Shown: positions 51,686-61,900, counted from the stretch's first letter. The stretch: DNA of 64,000 nucleotides from UBA1413 sp964650525 (GCA_964650525.1 CAZYUA010000005.1:75715-139714); one strand, 5' to 3'. The notes: generated from the sequence alone by a model not told the origin. Numbers and translations are program-made.

Positions 51686-54037
51686 ATGAAACAGACCAAT
51701 TATCAGCTGTTTGATTTTCTGGATTTTGATACGGCACTTACCGGCAGGGAGGTGCTTTGGAAAGCGTGCGTGCCGGTTACGGCGCTAACCGATGGGCCGA
51801 CGGCGGTTCTGGAGATTCCTTTCTGCAAGCAGGTTGTGTCGAACGATATGGCACCTGACCCTACCGCGCCCCTGAAGAATCATTTCCTGCGGATGACGGC
51901 CTACGGAGGAAAAATCCTCAGGGTGACGATGGTCATAGGTTCCGCAACAATCCCAGACTCCCCCATGCTGCAGATCGATGCAAATATAAGCCCTGAACCC
52001 CTGGAATGGGAAAGGTCGCATGAAGAGTGGCTGGTCAGGGACCAATGTGGCAGGGTTCGGGCGGTGCTCGATTTGCGACGTCCGGCAACCGATCCCTGGA
52101 GTACGCTGGTCCCGGGGCCTGAAGAAACCCTGAACCTCAGTTTTTTCCCGGACGGGGACAAAAAGATGGACCTAAGTGCCTATGACCAGTTTTTCCCTGC
52201 CCGCCAGGAAGCTTTTCCACTGGCTTATGTGGAAAAAGAGGGGCATTGTCACCGGATGACGATCTCCTTCCATGCCCTTCCGGGAGAGCGGTTTGCCGGC
52301 ACGGGAGAGCGGTTTCTCCGGATGGATCTCTCCGGTCAGTCGTTCCAGCTGAAAAACCAGGATGCCCAGGGTGTCAACAACCGGAGGGCTTATAAGAACA
52401 TCCCGTTTTTCCTTTCCAGCCGCATGACAGGGGTATTCATGCATACCTCAGCCTACTCTAAAATTTCGCTGGCCGGCCATTCGACCCGTTCTGTGCAGTT
52501 ACTTACCGAGGAACCGGTGATGGATCTGTTTCTGATAGGGGGTGAGACCCCCGAAGAGATCCTGTTCGGATACCGGCAGCTTACGGGTTTCCCGGCTATG
52601 CCTCCGTTGTGGAGTTTCGGCACCTGGATGAGCCGGATGTCCTACTTTTCAGCGGAAGAGGTAAACACCATCTGCCGCCGTCTTCGTAAAGAGGAGATTC
52701 CCTGCGATGTGATCCATATCGATACGGGTTGGTTTCGTAAAGACTGGCTGTGCGAGTGGAAGTTCAATCGGGAACGGTTTCCCGACCCGGCAGGTTTCAT
52801 CCGGCAGCTGAAGGATTGGGGGTTCAGGGTGAGCCTCTGGCAGATGCCCTACATTGCCGCAGATGCTGAACAGCACGATGAAGCGTTGCAGAACAGGTAC
52901 ATGTGCATCCTGAAAAAGGACGTTAAGCAGCGCGGATCCAATTTCAGTGCGTTGGATTATGCGGGGACCATCGATTTCACCAACCCGGAGGCCGTTGGAT
53001 GGTACCAGGGCCTGCTTCGGTCCCTGCTCTCCATGGGGGTGGCCTGCATCAAAACCGATTTCGGGGAGGAGATACATATGGATGCGGAGTATCATGCCAT
53101 GGAACCGGAACTCCTTAACAACCTATATGCCCTGTTGTATCAGCGGGCTGCCTTTGAAGTCACGCGGGAGGTCACCGGCGGGGGCATCATCTGGGCACGG
53201 GCTGCCTGGGCCGGGTGTCAGCGTTATCCTCTTCACTGGGGTGGTGATGCAGCCTGCTCCTGGGACGGGATGGCCGGCACATTGCGGGGCGGCCTCCACC
53301 TGGGGCTCTCGGGATTCGGCTTCTGGAGCCACGACGTTCCCGGATTCCACGGGGTCCCCGATTTCATGAATTCTACCATCCCCGACGACCTCTACCTGCG
53401 GTGGACCCAGTTCGGCGTCTTCACCTCCCACCTGCGCTACCATGGCACCTCCAAAAGGGAACCCTGGGAATTCCCCGGCGTGGCTCATTCGGTCCGCCTG
53501 TGGCTGAAACTCCGGTATGCCCTGATCCCTTATATCCTGGTACAATCCCTGAAAGTCACCCGGTCGGGATTTCCTCTCCTGCGGGCTATGATCTTTCACC
53601 ACCCCGATGACCCTGTCTGCTGGCATATCGACGACCAGTACTTTTTCGGCGACGACTTCCTGGTCGCTCCCGTTATGAACAGCTCCGACCGACGTACTGT
53701 GTACATCCCCCGCGGTACCTGGGTCAACCTGTTCAGCGGCAAAAGAATCCGGGGCAGCCGCTGGCTGAAGAATTATTACTGTCCGCCGGAAGAAATGCCC
53801 GTATGGGTGCGCCATGGCGCCTCTGTACCTGTCTATCCCCTGCCGGTAAACCATACCGGAGAGATGGATCTATCACTTTCGGAGCCTGTCGTTTTCGATA
53901 ATACCTTCAAAGGACTCCACGGTAGTTTTCCCGGATTCACCCGGAACGAGACCGGAACTCCCGGCCACCGGAACCATCAGGAGAATCCCCGGAAATATGA
54001 AGGCCCGGATTTTAAAGAAACGAACCGGGCAGGCTGA
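51686..54037 (+). CDS. GH31 alpha-xylosidase-like glycosidase
   Basis: The 783-residue protein has no clear signal peptide, so it is probably cytoplasmic. The N-terminal galactose-mutarotase-like domain is followed by the barrel. The nucleophile is Asp458 (IKTDFGEEIH) and the acid/base Asp521 (HWGGDAACSWDGM). GLSGFGFWSHDVPGF, RYHGTSKREPWEF and the C-terminal GDDFLVAPVM also match GH31. The KTDFGE version of the nucleophile motif is that of YicI-type alpha-xylosidases, so isoprimeverose or other alpha-xylosides from xyloglucan are the best guess. It fits intracellular processing of imported oligosaccharides. Confidence 0.88.
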   Translation: MKQTNYQLFDFLDFDTALTGREVLWKACVPVTALTDGPTAVLEIPFCKQVVSNDMAPDPTAPLKNHFLRMTAYGGKILRVTMVIGSATIPDSPMLQIDANISPEPLEWERSHEEWLVRDQCGRVRAVLDLRRPATDPWSTLVPGPEETLNLSFFPDGDKKMDLSAYDQFFPARQEAFPLAYVEKEGHCHRMTISFHALPGERFAGTGERFLRMDLSGQSFQLKNQDAQGVNNRRAYKNIPFFLSSRMTGVFMHTSAYSKISLAGHSTRSVQLLTEEPVMDLFLIGGETPEEILFGYRQLTGFPAMPPLWSFGTWMSRMSYFSAEEVNTICRRLRKEEIPCDVIHIDTGWFRKDWLCEWKFNRERFPDPAGFIRQLKDWGFRVSLWQMPYIAADAEQHDEALQNRYMCILKKDVKQRGSNFSALDYAGTIDFTNPEAVGWYQGLLRSLLSMGVACIKTDFGEEIHMDAEYHAMEPELLNNLYALLYQRAAFEVTREVTGGGIIWARAAWAGCQRYPLHWGGDAACSWDGMAGTLRGGLHLGLSGFGFWSHDVPGFHGVPDFMNSTIPDDLYLRWTQFGVFTSHLRYHGTSKREPWEFPGVAHSVRLWLKLRYALIPYILVQSLKVTRSGFPLLRAMIFHHPDDPVCWHIDDQYFFGDDFLVAPVMNSSDRRTVYIPRGTWVNLFSGKRIRGSRWLKNYYCPPEEMPVWVRHGASVPVYPLPVNHTGEMDLSLSEPVVFDNTFKGLHGSFPGFTRNETGTPGHRNHQENPRKYEGPDFKETNRAG

Positions 54038-54150
54038 ATCGGGTGCGCATCCATTTCAGGCCACAGGCGGAATGTTTCAGGATCAGCCGACAAAGAACTG
54101 CAGAAACTGAAAAGTAGTGAAGAGAAAAATATGAATAAGATGAACCATTC

Positions 54151-55218
54151 ATGAGAAGCTGGAAAGAGAACCTGGAAGAATCGAAGCAGCACTACCTGGA
54201 TTGGTGGAAGGGGGAGGGTTTGGTGCTGAGTATGTGGGAGCACCTGACCAAGGAGGGAGCCAGCCACGAGGAAGTCACCCCCCCCGCCCCGCCGCGCGAT
54301 CTTCATCAATACTGGTTCGATCCGCAGTGGCGCGCTGCCAGTCTGCACCACCGGTTGTCACGCAGTTCTTTCAAAGCCGACATTCTTCCGGTGGCCAATA
54401 CCCATCTGGGTCCCGGCTCCCTGGCTCTGATCCTGGGAGCCCGGCCCGAAGGCGGAACCGATACCATATGGATCCATCCCCGGGAGGGAGAAAACAGTCC
54501 CCTGGTTCTGGATGAAGACAACCCCTGGTGGAAACTCCATCTCGACCTGCTGAAAGCCTGCCGCGCCCTTTCAGAAGGCCGCTATTTTATTGGATGCCCT
54601 GACCTGGTCGAAGGACTCGACGTGTTGGCATCCATCCGCGGCACCCAGGAAGTGCTGATGGATATGCTGTTGCAACCCGAAGAACTGGAACAGCAGCTAT
54701 GCAGGGTCAATGAAATCTATTTTACGGTCTTCGACCGGATCTGCGACCTCATCCGCGTGGGTGACGAAATGGCATACTGCTATTTTTCCATTTGGGCTCC
54801 GGGTACGGTTTCCAAATTGCAGTCCGACATTTCCATTATGATCTCTGAAGAGGATTTCCGCCGGTTTGTGCAACCCTATATCCGCGCGCAGTGCCAAAAG
54901 ATCGATTATACCCTGTACCATCTCGATGGGGTGGGAGCCATCCGGCATCTGGATGCCATCCTTGAAATCGAAGAACTGAAGGGTGTCCAGTGGACACCGG
55001 GGGCCGGGGAGCCCCAGGGCGGAGATCCCTGCTGGTATGACCTTTACCGAAAAATAAAGGCAGCCGGAAAATCGGTGATGCCCTGCTGGGTATCGCTGAA
55101 CGAACTGGAACCCCTGCTGGATCAGGCAGGACCTGCAGGCATGAATATACTGATGGATTTTAAAACCGAAAAAGATATCGACACAGCCCTGAAAATCGCC
55201 GGAAAATACCGGTCTTAG
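54151..55218 (+). CDS. UroD-fold protein lacking the zinc cysteines (paralog 3)
   Basis: The 355-residue cytoplasmic member of the uroporphyrinogen decarboxylase superfamily has the family landmark SDISIMISEEDFRRFV. It differs from the two upstream paralogs at the metal site: the H-x-C position reads His257-x-Asp259 (LYHLDGVGAIRHL), and no Cys is found in the C-terminal stretch (MNILMDFKTEKD). It therefore either uses another metal geometry or has a different reaction. The N-terminal region is rich in Trp, His and acidic residues (HYLDWWKGEGLVLSMWEH). It lies between GH31 and the sodium:solute symporter. Confidence 0.78.
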   Translation: MRSWKENLEESKQHYLDWWKGEGLVLSMWEHLTKEGASHEEVTPPAPPRDLHQYWFDPQWRAASLHHRLSRSSFKADILPVANTHLGPGSLALILGARPEGGTDTIWIHPREGENSPLVLDEDNPWWKLHLDLLKACRALSEGRYFIGCPDLVEGLDVLASIRGTQEVLMDMLLQPEELEQQLCRVNEIYFTVFDRICDLIRVGDEMAYCYFSIWAPGTVSKLQSDISIMISEEDFRRFVQPYIRAQCQKIDYTLYHLDGVGAIRHLDAILEIEELKGVQWTPGAGEPQGGDPCWYDLYRKIKAAGKSVMPCWVSLNELEPLLDQAGPAGMNILMDFKTEKDIDTALKIAGKYRS

Positions 55219-55308
55219 CAAGAAGAAGGCTTTCTTTCGGGAAGGCCGCCGGCGGCTGGTACCGGGGACCCTGCGAGGCAATGGACCCTGATCATACTTT
55301 CTGAAACG

Positions 55309-56895
55309 ATGGAAAATATACACAGCTATTTGCACACCCTCGACTTTGCGGTGGTTGGCCTTTACCTGGTGGTGCTGGTTGCATTGGGCTACTGGGCCAG
55401 TTTTGGCAGAAAACGGGTCAGGGAGGGTAATCTCTTCCTGGCAGGTCGTTCGCTGGGATGGAAAAGCATCGGGTTTACCATGTGGGGAACCAATGTGGGG
55501 CCCAGCATGCTGGTGGCATCCGCCAGCATCGGTTACACCACAGGGGTGGTGGCCGGCAATTTTGGCTGGTACGCCTTTCCCTTTATTTTCCTGCTGGCCG
55601 TTGTCTTTGCTCCCCGTTACCTGGGTGCCGGGGTCCAGACATTGCCGGAATTCATGGGTAAAAGGTTCGGCCCTACCACGCGTAACATCCTGGCATGGTA
55701 CACCATAGCCACCATCCTCATCTCCTGGCTGGCCCTCACCCTCTTTGCCGGAAGCATCCTTGTAGGCCAGATTCTGAATCTGCCTGTCTGGCTGTCGGTA
55801 CTGGTGCTTATCGGCATATCGGCGTTCTTCACCATTGCCGGCGGACTGAAGGCTATCGCCTACACCAATGTTTTCCAGATGCTCCTGCTGATTGTGGTTT
55901 CGCTGATCCTCACCGTTACCGGTATTGTGGCAGCCGGAGGACCGGCAGCCATTTATGAACATACACCCCCCGGCTACTGGAACCTGTTTCTCCCCCTCGA
56001 CGATGCCAACTATCCATGGCTCGCCATTCTCCTGGGTTATCCTGTCATGGGCGTCTGGTTCTGGTGCACCGACCAGTCAATGGTCCAGTCGGTGCTGGGA
56101 GCCAGAGACCTCCGGCAAGGCCAACTCGGGGCCAACTTTACCGGATGGCTGAAAATCCTGGATGTGGCCCTGTTTATCATCCCCGGAATCACCTGTTTCG
56201 TCCTCTTCCCCGACCTGAAAAACCCCGACGAAGCCTATATGACCATGGTTACCAGACTCTTACCCACAGGAATGGTGGGAATGGTCATGGCGGTGCTGAT
56301 TGCAGCCCTGGTCAGCACCATCGATTCAGCCCTCAACTCCCTCAGTACGGTCTTCACTGTTGATATATACATGAAAAAATTCAAGCCCGGGGCAACCGAA
56401 AAAGAGGTGATCCGCACCGGCCGTCTCGTCACTTTTGCAGGCGCGCTCATCGCCATCTTCCTGACCCTGGCCATCAGCAGCATCAAAGGACTGAAACTGT
56501 TCGACATATTCCAGGCCATCCTCAGCTTTCTGGCTCCTCCCATGTCGGTGGTCTTTCTGTTTGGTGTCCTCTGGAAAAAAACGACAACCCGGGCTGCCAA
56601 TAGTATCCTGTCGGCCGGGACTCTCTTCAGCATCGGAACCGGCATCCTCTACCTCTGGGTGTTCCCCGACGAAAAATACCACTTCTGGCCCCATTTCCTG
56701 CTCCTGTCGTTTATCCTTTTCGTTATCTTGTCTCTTGCCGCCTTCCTGATTTCCCGCTACGGCAAGAAAGAGGAAAACCAGAACATTCCCGATTATGGTA
56801 CGCTGGCAAAACCAGGCCGCCGGGTCCTGATACCCTGGATCATCCTGATCGCAGTGATGATCGGCCTCTATATCCTCTTTAACGGTCACGGATAA
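55309..56895 (+). CDS. Sodium:solute symporter (SSS family), probable sugar carrier
   Basis: The 528-residue inner-membrane protein has about 13-14 helices. It shows the SSS landmarks FLAGRSLGWKSIGFTMWGTNVGPSML near the first helices and the later VSTIDSALNSLSTVFTVDIY with the sodium-site serines. The SGLT-like stretch GYPVMGVWFWCTDQSMVQSVLGA supports a hexose or related sugar substrate. It follows UroD-fold paralog 3 by 90 bp and precedes the 5-alpha-reductase homologue by 58 bp. With the MFS carrier it makes two importers in the locus. Confidence 0.87.
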   Translation: MENIHSYLHTLDFAVVGLYLVVLVALGYWASFGRKRVREGNLFLAGRSLGWKSIGFTMWGTNVGPSMLVASASIGYTTGVVAGNFGWYAFPFIFLLAVVFAPRYLGAGVQTLPEFMGKRFGPTTRNILAWYTIATILISWLALTLFAGSILVGQILNLPVWLSVLVLIGISAFFTIAGGLKAIAYTNVFQMLLLIVVSLILTVTGIVAAGGPAAIYEHTPPGYWNLFLPLDDANYPWLAILLGYPVMGVWFWCTDQSMVQSVLGARDLRQGQLGANFTGWLKILDVALFIIPGITCFVLFPDLKNPDEAYMTMVTRLLPTGMVGMVMAVLIAALVSTIDSALNSLSTVFTVDIYMKKFKPGATEKEVIRTGRLVTFAGALIAIFLTLAISSIKGLKLFDIFQAILSFLAPPMSVVFLFGVLWKKTTTRAANSILSAGTLFSIGTGILYLWVFPDEKYHFWPHFLLLSFILFVILSLAAFLISRYGKKEENQNIPDYGTLAKPGRRVLIPWIILIAVMIGLYILFNGHG

Positions 56896-56953
56896 CCGGG
56901 AAGAGCGGCCGTTGTCCTGCAGGCATAAACCGTCATTTCATTTCTGAAACAAA

Positions 56954-57733
56954 ATGCACGAATACGCCTTTCCGTTGGAAGCGAATACATTCCACCTCCT
57001 GGTCCAGGCCTGGATGCTGATAGCCCTGATTCTTTTCGGGGTACTCCTATTGGTTAAAGCCCCCTATGGCAGGCACTCCTCCCGGAGTTGGGGGCCCACC
57101 CTCTCCAACCGCTGGGGCTGGTTCCTGATGGAGATACCCTCCCTGGTGGTTTTCCTCAGCTTCCTCCTTACCGGGAAGGCTTCCAAAACGGCAGCCGTCT
57201 GGATAATCGCAGGTCTTTACCTTCTTCATTATGCCAACCGTTCCCTCATCTATCCCTTTCGCATCCGGACCCGGGGAAAACGTATGCCCCTGGCGGTTGC
57301 CCTGATGGCCATTTTTTTCAATCTTGTCAATGGCACGCTTCTCGGATACTACCTGGGAACCCTTCAAACCCGTTATGACGCAGAATGGCTGAGCCGTCCG
57401 GAGTTTTTGTCAGGGTTTCTCCTGTTCCTGGCTGGCATGGCTATCAACCTCCGGGCCGACGAAACCCTGATCCGGCTCAGGAAAGATTCCGGCAACGGGT
57501 ACAGGTTACCCAACGGGGGGCTCTTCAACCTGGTGTCGTGCCCCAACTTCCTCGGAGAGATCATCGAATGGGGAGGATACGCTTTGCTCTGCTGGTCGTT
57601 GCCGGCCTTGTCGTTCTTCATCTGGACCTTCTGTAACCTGGTACCCCGGGCATTGAACCACCATCAATGGTACCGGGAGCAGTTTCCGGAATATCCTCCC
57701 GGCAGAAAAGCCGTATTCCCCTTCCTGCTGTAA
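56954..57733 (+). CDS. Steroid 5-alpha-reductase family protein (SRD5A1/2-like)
   Basis: The 259-residue membrane protein has about six or seven helices and is homologous to 3-oxo-5-alpha-steroid 4-dehydrogenase along its whole length. The C-terminal NADPH region is strongly conserved (INLRADETLIRLRK, LPNGGLFNLVSCPNFLGEIIEWGGYAL, LNHHQWYREQFPEYP). The two human SRD5A2 substrate residues Glu57 and Tyr91 have counterparts here: Glu60 (FLMEIP) and Tyr93 (LHYANRS). It probably reduces an enone double bond using NADPH; the natural substrate is unknown. It closes the carbohydrate run, 58 bp after the SSS symporter. Confidence 0.88.
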   Translation: MHEYAFPLEANTFHLLVQAWMLIALILFGVLLLVKAPYGRHSSRSWGPTLSNRWGWFLMEIPSLVVFLSFLLTGKASKTAAVWIIAGLYLLHYANRSLIYPFRIRTRGKRMPLAVALMAIFFNLVNGTLLGYYLGTLQTRYDAEWLSRPEFLSGFLLFLAGMAINLRADETLIRLRKDSGNGYRLPNGGLFNLVSCPNFLGEIIEWGGYALLCWSLPALSFFIWTFCNLVPRALNHHQWYREQFPEYPPGRKAVFPFLL

Positions 57734-57770
57734 GATAGAACATGCTTTGCCTTCAGAAGCTTCTTTTCAC

Positions 57771-57801
57771 CTTGCAGGAAGTCCTTTTTTTCTTATCTTT
57801 C
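57771..57801 (+). promoter_or_regulatory. Candidate promoter for the PorP/SprF-like gene
   Basis: CTTG at 57771-57774, exactly 19 bp, then TATCTTTC at 57794-57801. Each box has one mismatch to TTTG-N19-TAnnTTTG. Transcription would start near 57807, almost at the proposed TTG start codon at 57810. Confidence 0.45.
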
Positions 57802-57809
57802 AGACCCTG

Positions 57810-58817
57810 TTGAAAACCGTTGTTACCTTTTTACTTCTTGCAGCAATGCTATGGACGGCACCGGTTACCGGCTTGTCGCAGGATCCGGTATTTTCGCAGT
57901 TCTATTCGAATCCCCTCAGCCTGAATCCGGCTTTTGCCGGCACCCTGGAGGTTCCCCGCATCAGCTTGCAATACCGTGACCAATGGCCATCGATGCCAGA
58001 TGCCTATGTAACACAGAGTGCTTCGTTTGATTTCCCCTCCCGTCAGCTGAGGGGCGGATTGGGTATCAACCTGATTCGGGATGCCCAGGCTGCCAACCTC
58101 CTGAACAACTGGCAGCTAAATCTCATGTATGCCCCTGTTGTCAAACTCAACAAGCATTTATTTTTCTCCGGGGCACTTCAGATTGGATACCAGGCGTATT
58201 CGCTCGACTGGAACCGGCTGGTATTTGCCGACAATCTTGACCTCTACCGGGGAGAGCACGGTACTACCGCAGAGAACCCACCGGCTACCGAAAATATTGA
58301 TTTTTTTGATTTTGGCACCGGAATACTGGTTTTCGGGGAAAGGATGTTTGCCGGTGCTGCAGTCCATCACCTGGCAGAACCTTCCCGGTCGTGGGTTGCC
58401 GACCCGGATGAACTGTCGGTCTTGAAAAGAAAATACACCCTTCATTTCGGCACGCGGGTGCCGATCCACGTCAACAGGTTCTGGAGGAAGACGTTCGACC
58501 TTCTGCCGCAGGTAGTGCTGATGCAACAGGGCGGCTTCCGGCAGTTTAACTACGGGATGCTGGCCGATTACCGCGGACTTACCGGGGGTCTGTGGCTAAG
58601 GCAGGATTTGGCCTTTCACTACGATGCCCTCATCTTTCTGGCAGGATTCATGAAAAAAAGATGGCACGTGACCTATAGCTACGACATCACGGTGTCGGGG
58701 CTGGGAGCCCGTTCCGGAGGAGCACATGAAATATCCGTAGGCTTCCTTTTGAAAGATTTCAACAAAAGTTCTGCCTTCCCCTTTTACCAACCCTACCACG
58801 ATTATCTCGGGGAATAA
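57810..58817 (+). CDS. PorP/SprF family type IX secretion membrane protein
   Basis: The outer-membrane beta-barrel protein of the PorP/SprF family has the signature DPVFSQFYSNPLSLNPAFAGT right after the signal peptide. The barrel ends in a C-terminal aromatic-rich strand region (GAHEISVGFLLKDF). PorP/SprF proteins attach or export particular T9SS type B substrates. No ATG lies before the signal peptide. A TTG at 57810 gives a good one (hydrophobic TVVTFLLLAAML, cleavage near GLSQ), and another TTG at 57747 adds 21 unlikely residues. The gene is convergent with a giant T9SS type B protein, its probable client. Confidence 0.85.
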   Translation: MKTVVTFLLLAAMLWTAPVTGLSQDPVFSQFYSNPLSLNPAFAGTLEVPRISLQYRDQWPSMPDAYVTQSASFDFPSRQLRGGLGINLIRDAQAANLLNNWQLNLMYAPVVKLNKHLFFSGALQIGYQAYSLDWNRLVFADNLDLYRGEHGTTAENPPATENIDFFDFGTGILVFGERMFAGAAVHHLAEPSRSWVADPDELSVLKRKYTLHFGTRVPIHVNRFWRKTFDLLPQVVLMQQGGFRQFNYGMLADYRGLTGGLWLRQDLAFHYDALIFLAGFMKKRWHVTYSYDITVSGLGARSGGAHEISVGFLLKDFNKSSAFPFYQPYHDYLGE

Positions 58818-58891
58818 CAGGGCTTTTCCGATTGATTACCAGGCCTGGATCAGAGAAGACGGGGAGCCCCGGCAGGAAAGAACCGGTCATT

Positions 58892-58911
58892 TTGCTAAGT
58901 GGACTTAGCAA
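58892..58911. terminator. Hairpin between the convergent PorP-like and giant adhesin genes
   Basis: TTGCTAAG (58892-58899) pairs perfectly with CTTAGCAA (58904-58911) around a 4-nt loop, between two convergent stop codons. T-tracts on either side are short, so bidirectional termination is likely but not certain. Confidence 0.55.
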
Positions 58912-58940
58912 TTTCACAAACCATTCGAAAAAAACCGGGT

Positions 58941-61900
58941 CTACCGGAGCAGGAGTACCTGCCCTTTCCGGGAGTGGGGAAATCCCTGGATATCGGTATA
59001 ATCAGCGGTCCAGATGTAATTTCCCATGGGAGCCTCCTTACCGTCTTGCTGGTTTCCGTCCCAGGCCACGAGGGGATCGCGGGTTTCAAAGACCAGCTGG
59101 CCCCACCGGTTGAAAATCCGCAGCCGGAAGGCCACGGGATCTGCCCCGGCAAGGACAGGTCGGAACTCCCGGTTGGCAGGAATCTCGCTGGCCGGCCGGA
59201 AGGCATTAGGCGAAAACAGTTCGAATGGTAAGATCTCAACGGTGGAAAAAACAGAATCAAGACATCCGGAATCAGAAGATATGTGGAGTGCAACCGGGAA
59301 TTTCCCTGTTCCGGAATAGGTATGACGGGGTTCGGGTTCATTGGAAAAAAAACCGTCCCCAAAATCCCAGAAATACCGGCCTGCCAGCCTGGATTCGTTC
59401 GAAAAGGTAAGGTGCGCCTGCCCCAGGATGGCAACCGGATAATCGACTGAAAAACGGGCTTCCGGTTTCGGATGCACCCGCACAAGATCCTTTTTTACCA
59501 GGAGATCCTGGCAGCCTGTTTCCGGAGAAAAAGCTTCAACCTGCACCGTAAAAGACCCGGGGGTTTGAAATAGCATGGCGGCCTCGTTTCCGGTTCTGTT
59601 CATGGTGTCGGCCTGCCAGTGGTATACCAGGAATTCATCTGCTCCTGCAGGTGTGAAGACCACTTCGAGAGGCTGACAACCTTCCGTCGGTTCGGCCTCA
59701 AAATCAAAACGGGGTTTTCGTTTCACCATCTCTTCCTTCCATTCACTTAAACATCCGTACTCATTCACACGGAGCAAAACAGTTGCAACGGGTTGGTCCA
59801 GAATCATCTGTATGGTATCATTCCCGCCGCCGTACATCCTGGCTCCCTCAGTTTGCCACTCACAAAAAGAGGAACCGGTGTTCAGGGTGTAAAACAGGGA
59901 AATAGTGTCGTCGTGACATACTTCAGGATCCACGGAAATCATGGCTACGGGGGTATGAAAAATCGTGACCATATCCTGAACGGTGTACCCCACCCTGCAG
60001 CCTGAGTTACGGTTTAACACCGAGAGAGCAACATCATAACTTCCCGGCCGGGCAAAGAAATGGGAGGGTTGTGGCAGCATGCTGGTGCTGTCGGGAGAAC
60101 CATCGCCGAAGTTCCACCAGTAGTCGAGGAAAGGGTTTTGTGTTCCCAGGGTGCCGGAAAAGATAACGGTTGCCGAATCGCAGCCTCTGGTTCCGGTGGT
60201 GTTCATGGCAAAATCCGGGTTGGCGCCTATGGTCACCCGGCCTGTATCGCTCAGGCAACCGTTTTCCCTGACAACCAGAGTTACAGGAGTCAGGGTACCC
60301 CCGATTCCCAGGGAGACCATCCTTCGGTTCCATACCGAAGAATCGATCACAGCCAGTCCGCCATAATCCCAATAATAATGGGCTGCAGCAGTGGCACTAC
60401 CCGTGTACTTAATTTCCCGGTTGTACTCCCCACAGGTTCCGGGAGTTGCCGTTTCAATCCGCGCATCCGGAATACCATGCACATGGGTCGTTACACTGTC
60501 CCTGGTAAGGCATCCGTCAACGGTTGTCAGTGCATACCGGATTTCATAGTCACCCCAGCCCCCGACGCTGAACCTGGCAGAAGTAAAGGAGGAATCACGG
60601 AATGCCAGTTGCTCCGGCTTATCGGTATCCCAGAGGAACGAACCGTTCGACCTGGAAGGATCAACACTTCCTGATAGTACGATCTCGGCGATACTGTCTT
60701 TACTTCCGCAGATCAGGGGGCTGACTTCAATTTCAACTTCCGGCACGGGATACAGGAAGAAATCCAGGGTATCGCGGGCTGGGCAACCAAAACTGTCGAA
60801 TGCCTTAACTGAGTAATTGCCGGATTCACTGACTGTGATGGTTTGGGATTTTTCTCCGGTACTCCAGAGGTATCCTGTGAAACCCTCCCCGCCATCGAGG
60901 TGTGCCGAATGGGGCGGGCAATGCTGAATGTCCGGTCCGATGTCTGTGCGGGGATTCCTGACACCGATATAGATAGAATCCGTCAGAACACAACCGTCGA
61001 TGGTGCGGGCTGTTACCGAGTACGTGGAATCACGGGTTGCCAGGATGGCGCGCTCGGTGTAACCGGTGTTCCACTGGTAGTAATCGAAATAGGGGCCGGC
61101 ATCCAGTTTGACGGCTTCATCCTGGCAAATGATAAGGGTATCACCCGGCTCGTTCAGGTGAGGCCAGGTTTTCAAACCCTGGCTGAGTTCGAGCGTAAGG
61201 TTCAGGTTGAACCCGACACCGTATCCGAAAGCCTCATTGCCCCCGTACCCATACACATAAGCCACAAAACCGCCGTAGGGATTCTGGTTGACGAGCCGGT
61301 GGGTACCGACGGAAAGGGTTTGTTGCACATAAGCATACCGCAGGTCCTCCGGAAAAGGGGCGAAACCGGTGACCTTTTGGTTGTCGAGAAACACATTGTT
61401 CTCTTCCGATGCCGGAATGACAATGTTGATATAGTAATGTTTCACCGTCGAAGCGGCGGAAGAATAAGCTTCGAAGGTTACGTCGTTTTTAGCCTGGCTT
61501 ACCGGGCTCAGGATGACCATAAAGCCATCGCCGTCTGTCACGCGGTCGTTGTTTCGTGACTGGCTGTACTGGGCTACCAATATGGGTTTATCGGCAATCA
61601 GGCGGGAAGGGGTATTCCAGGAATACTCCCTCCATTCCCCTTTTTGGAGCATTTCCCAGCGGCCATTCACCAGGACATTGGTAGCATCCTGAGAAGCCAT
61701 GATCCGGTAATAATCCATGCTCCGGGTCTTGAGCGGTACGGTGAAGTAAACCTGTCCCCAGGCTTTCACCGGCGGCATCTGCTCGTACAGGTGGTCCCAA
61801 CCTCCGGTTGCCTCGTAAGGAATGGTTGTACTAAGCGAACCGGCAAACACGGCTACCGGTTTATCCGACTTAACAAAGCTCCCCGACAGGTCTCCCTGCC

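Noticed and set aside
54697..55962. A 421-codon minus-strand frame antisense to the UroD-fold and SSS symporter genes
   Set aside because: It spans two well-supported plus-strand genes and their spacer, and its Gly/Gln/His-rich composition shows no domain. It is an antisense shadow.
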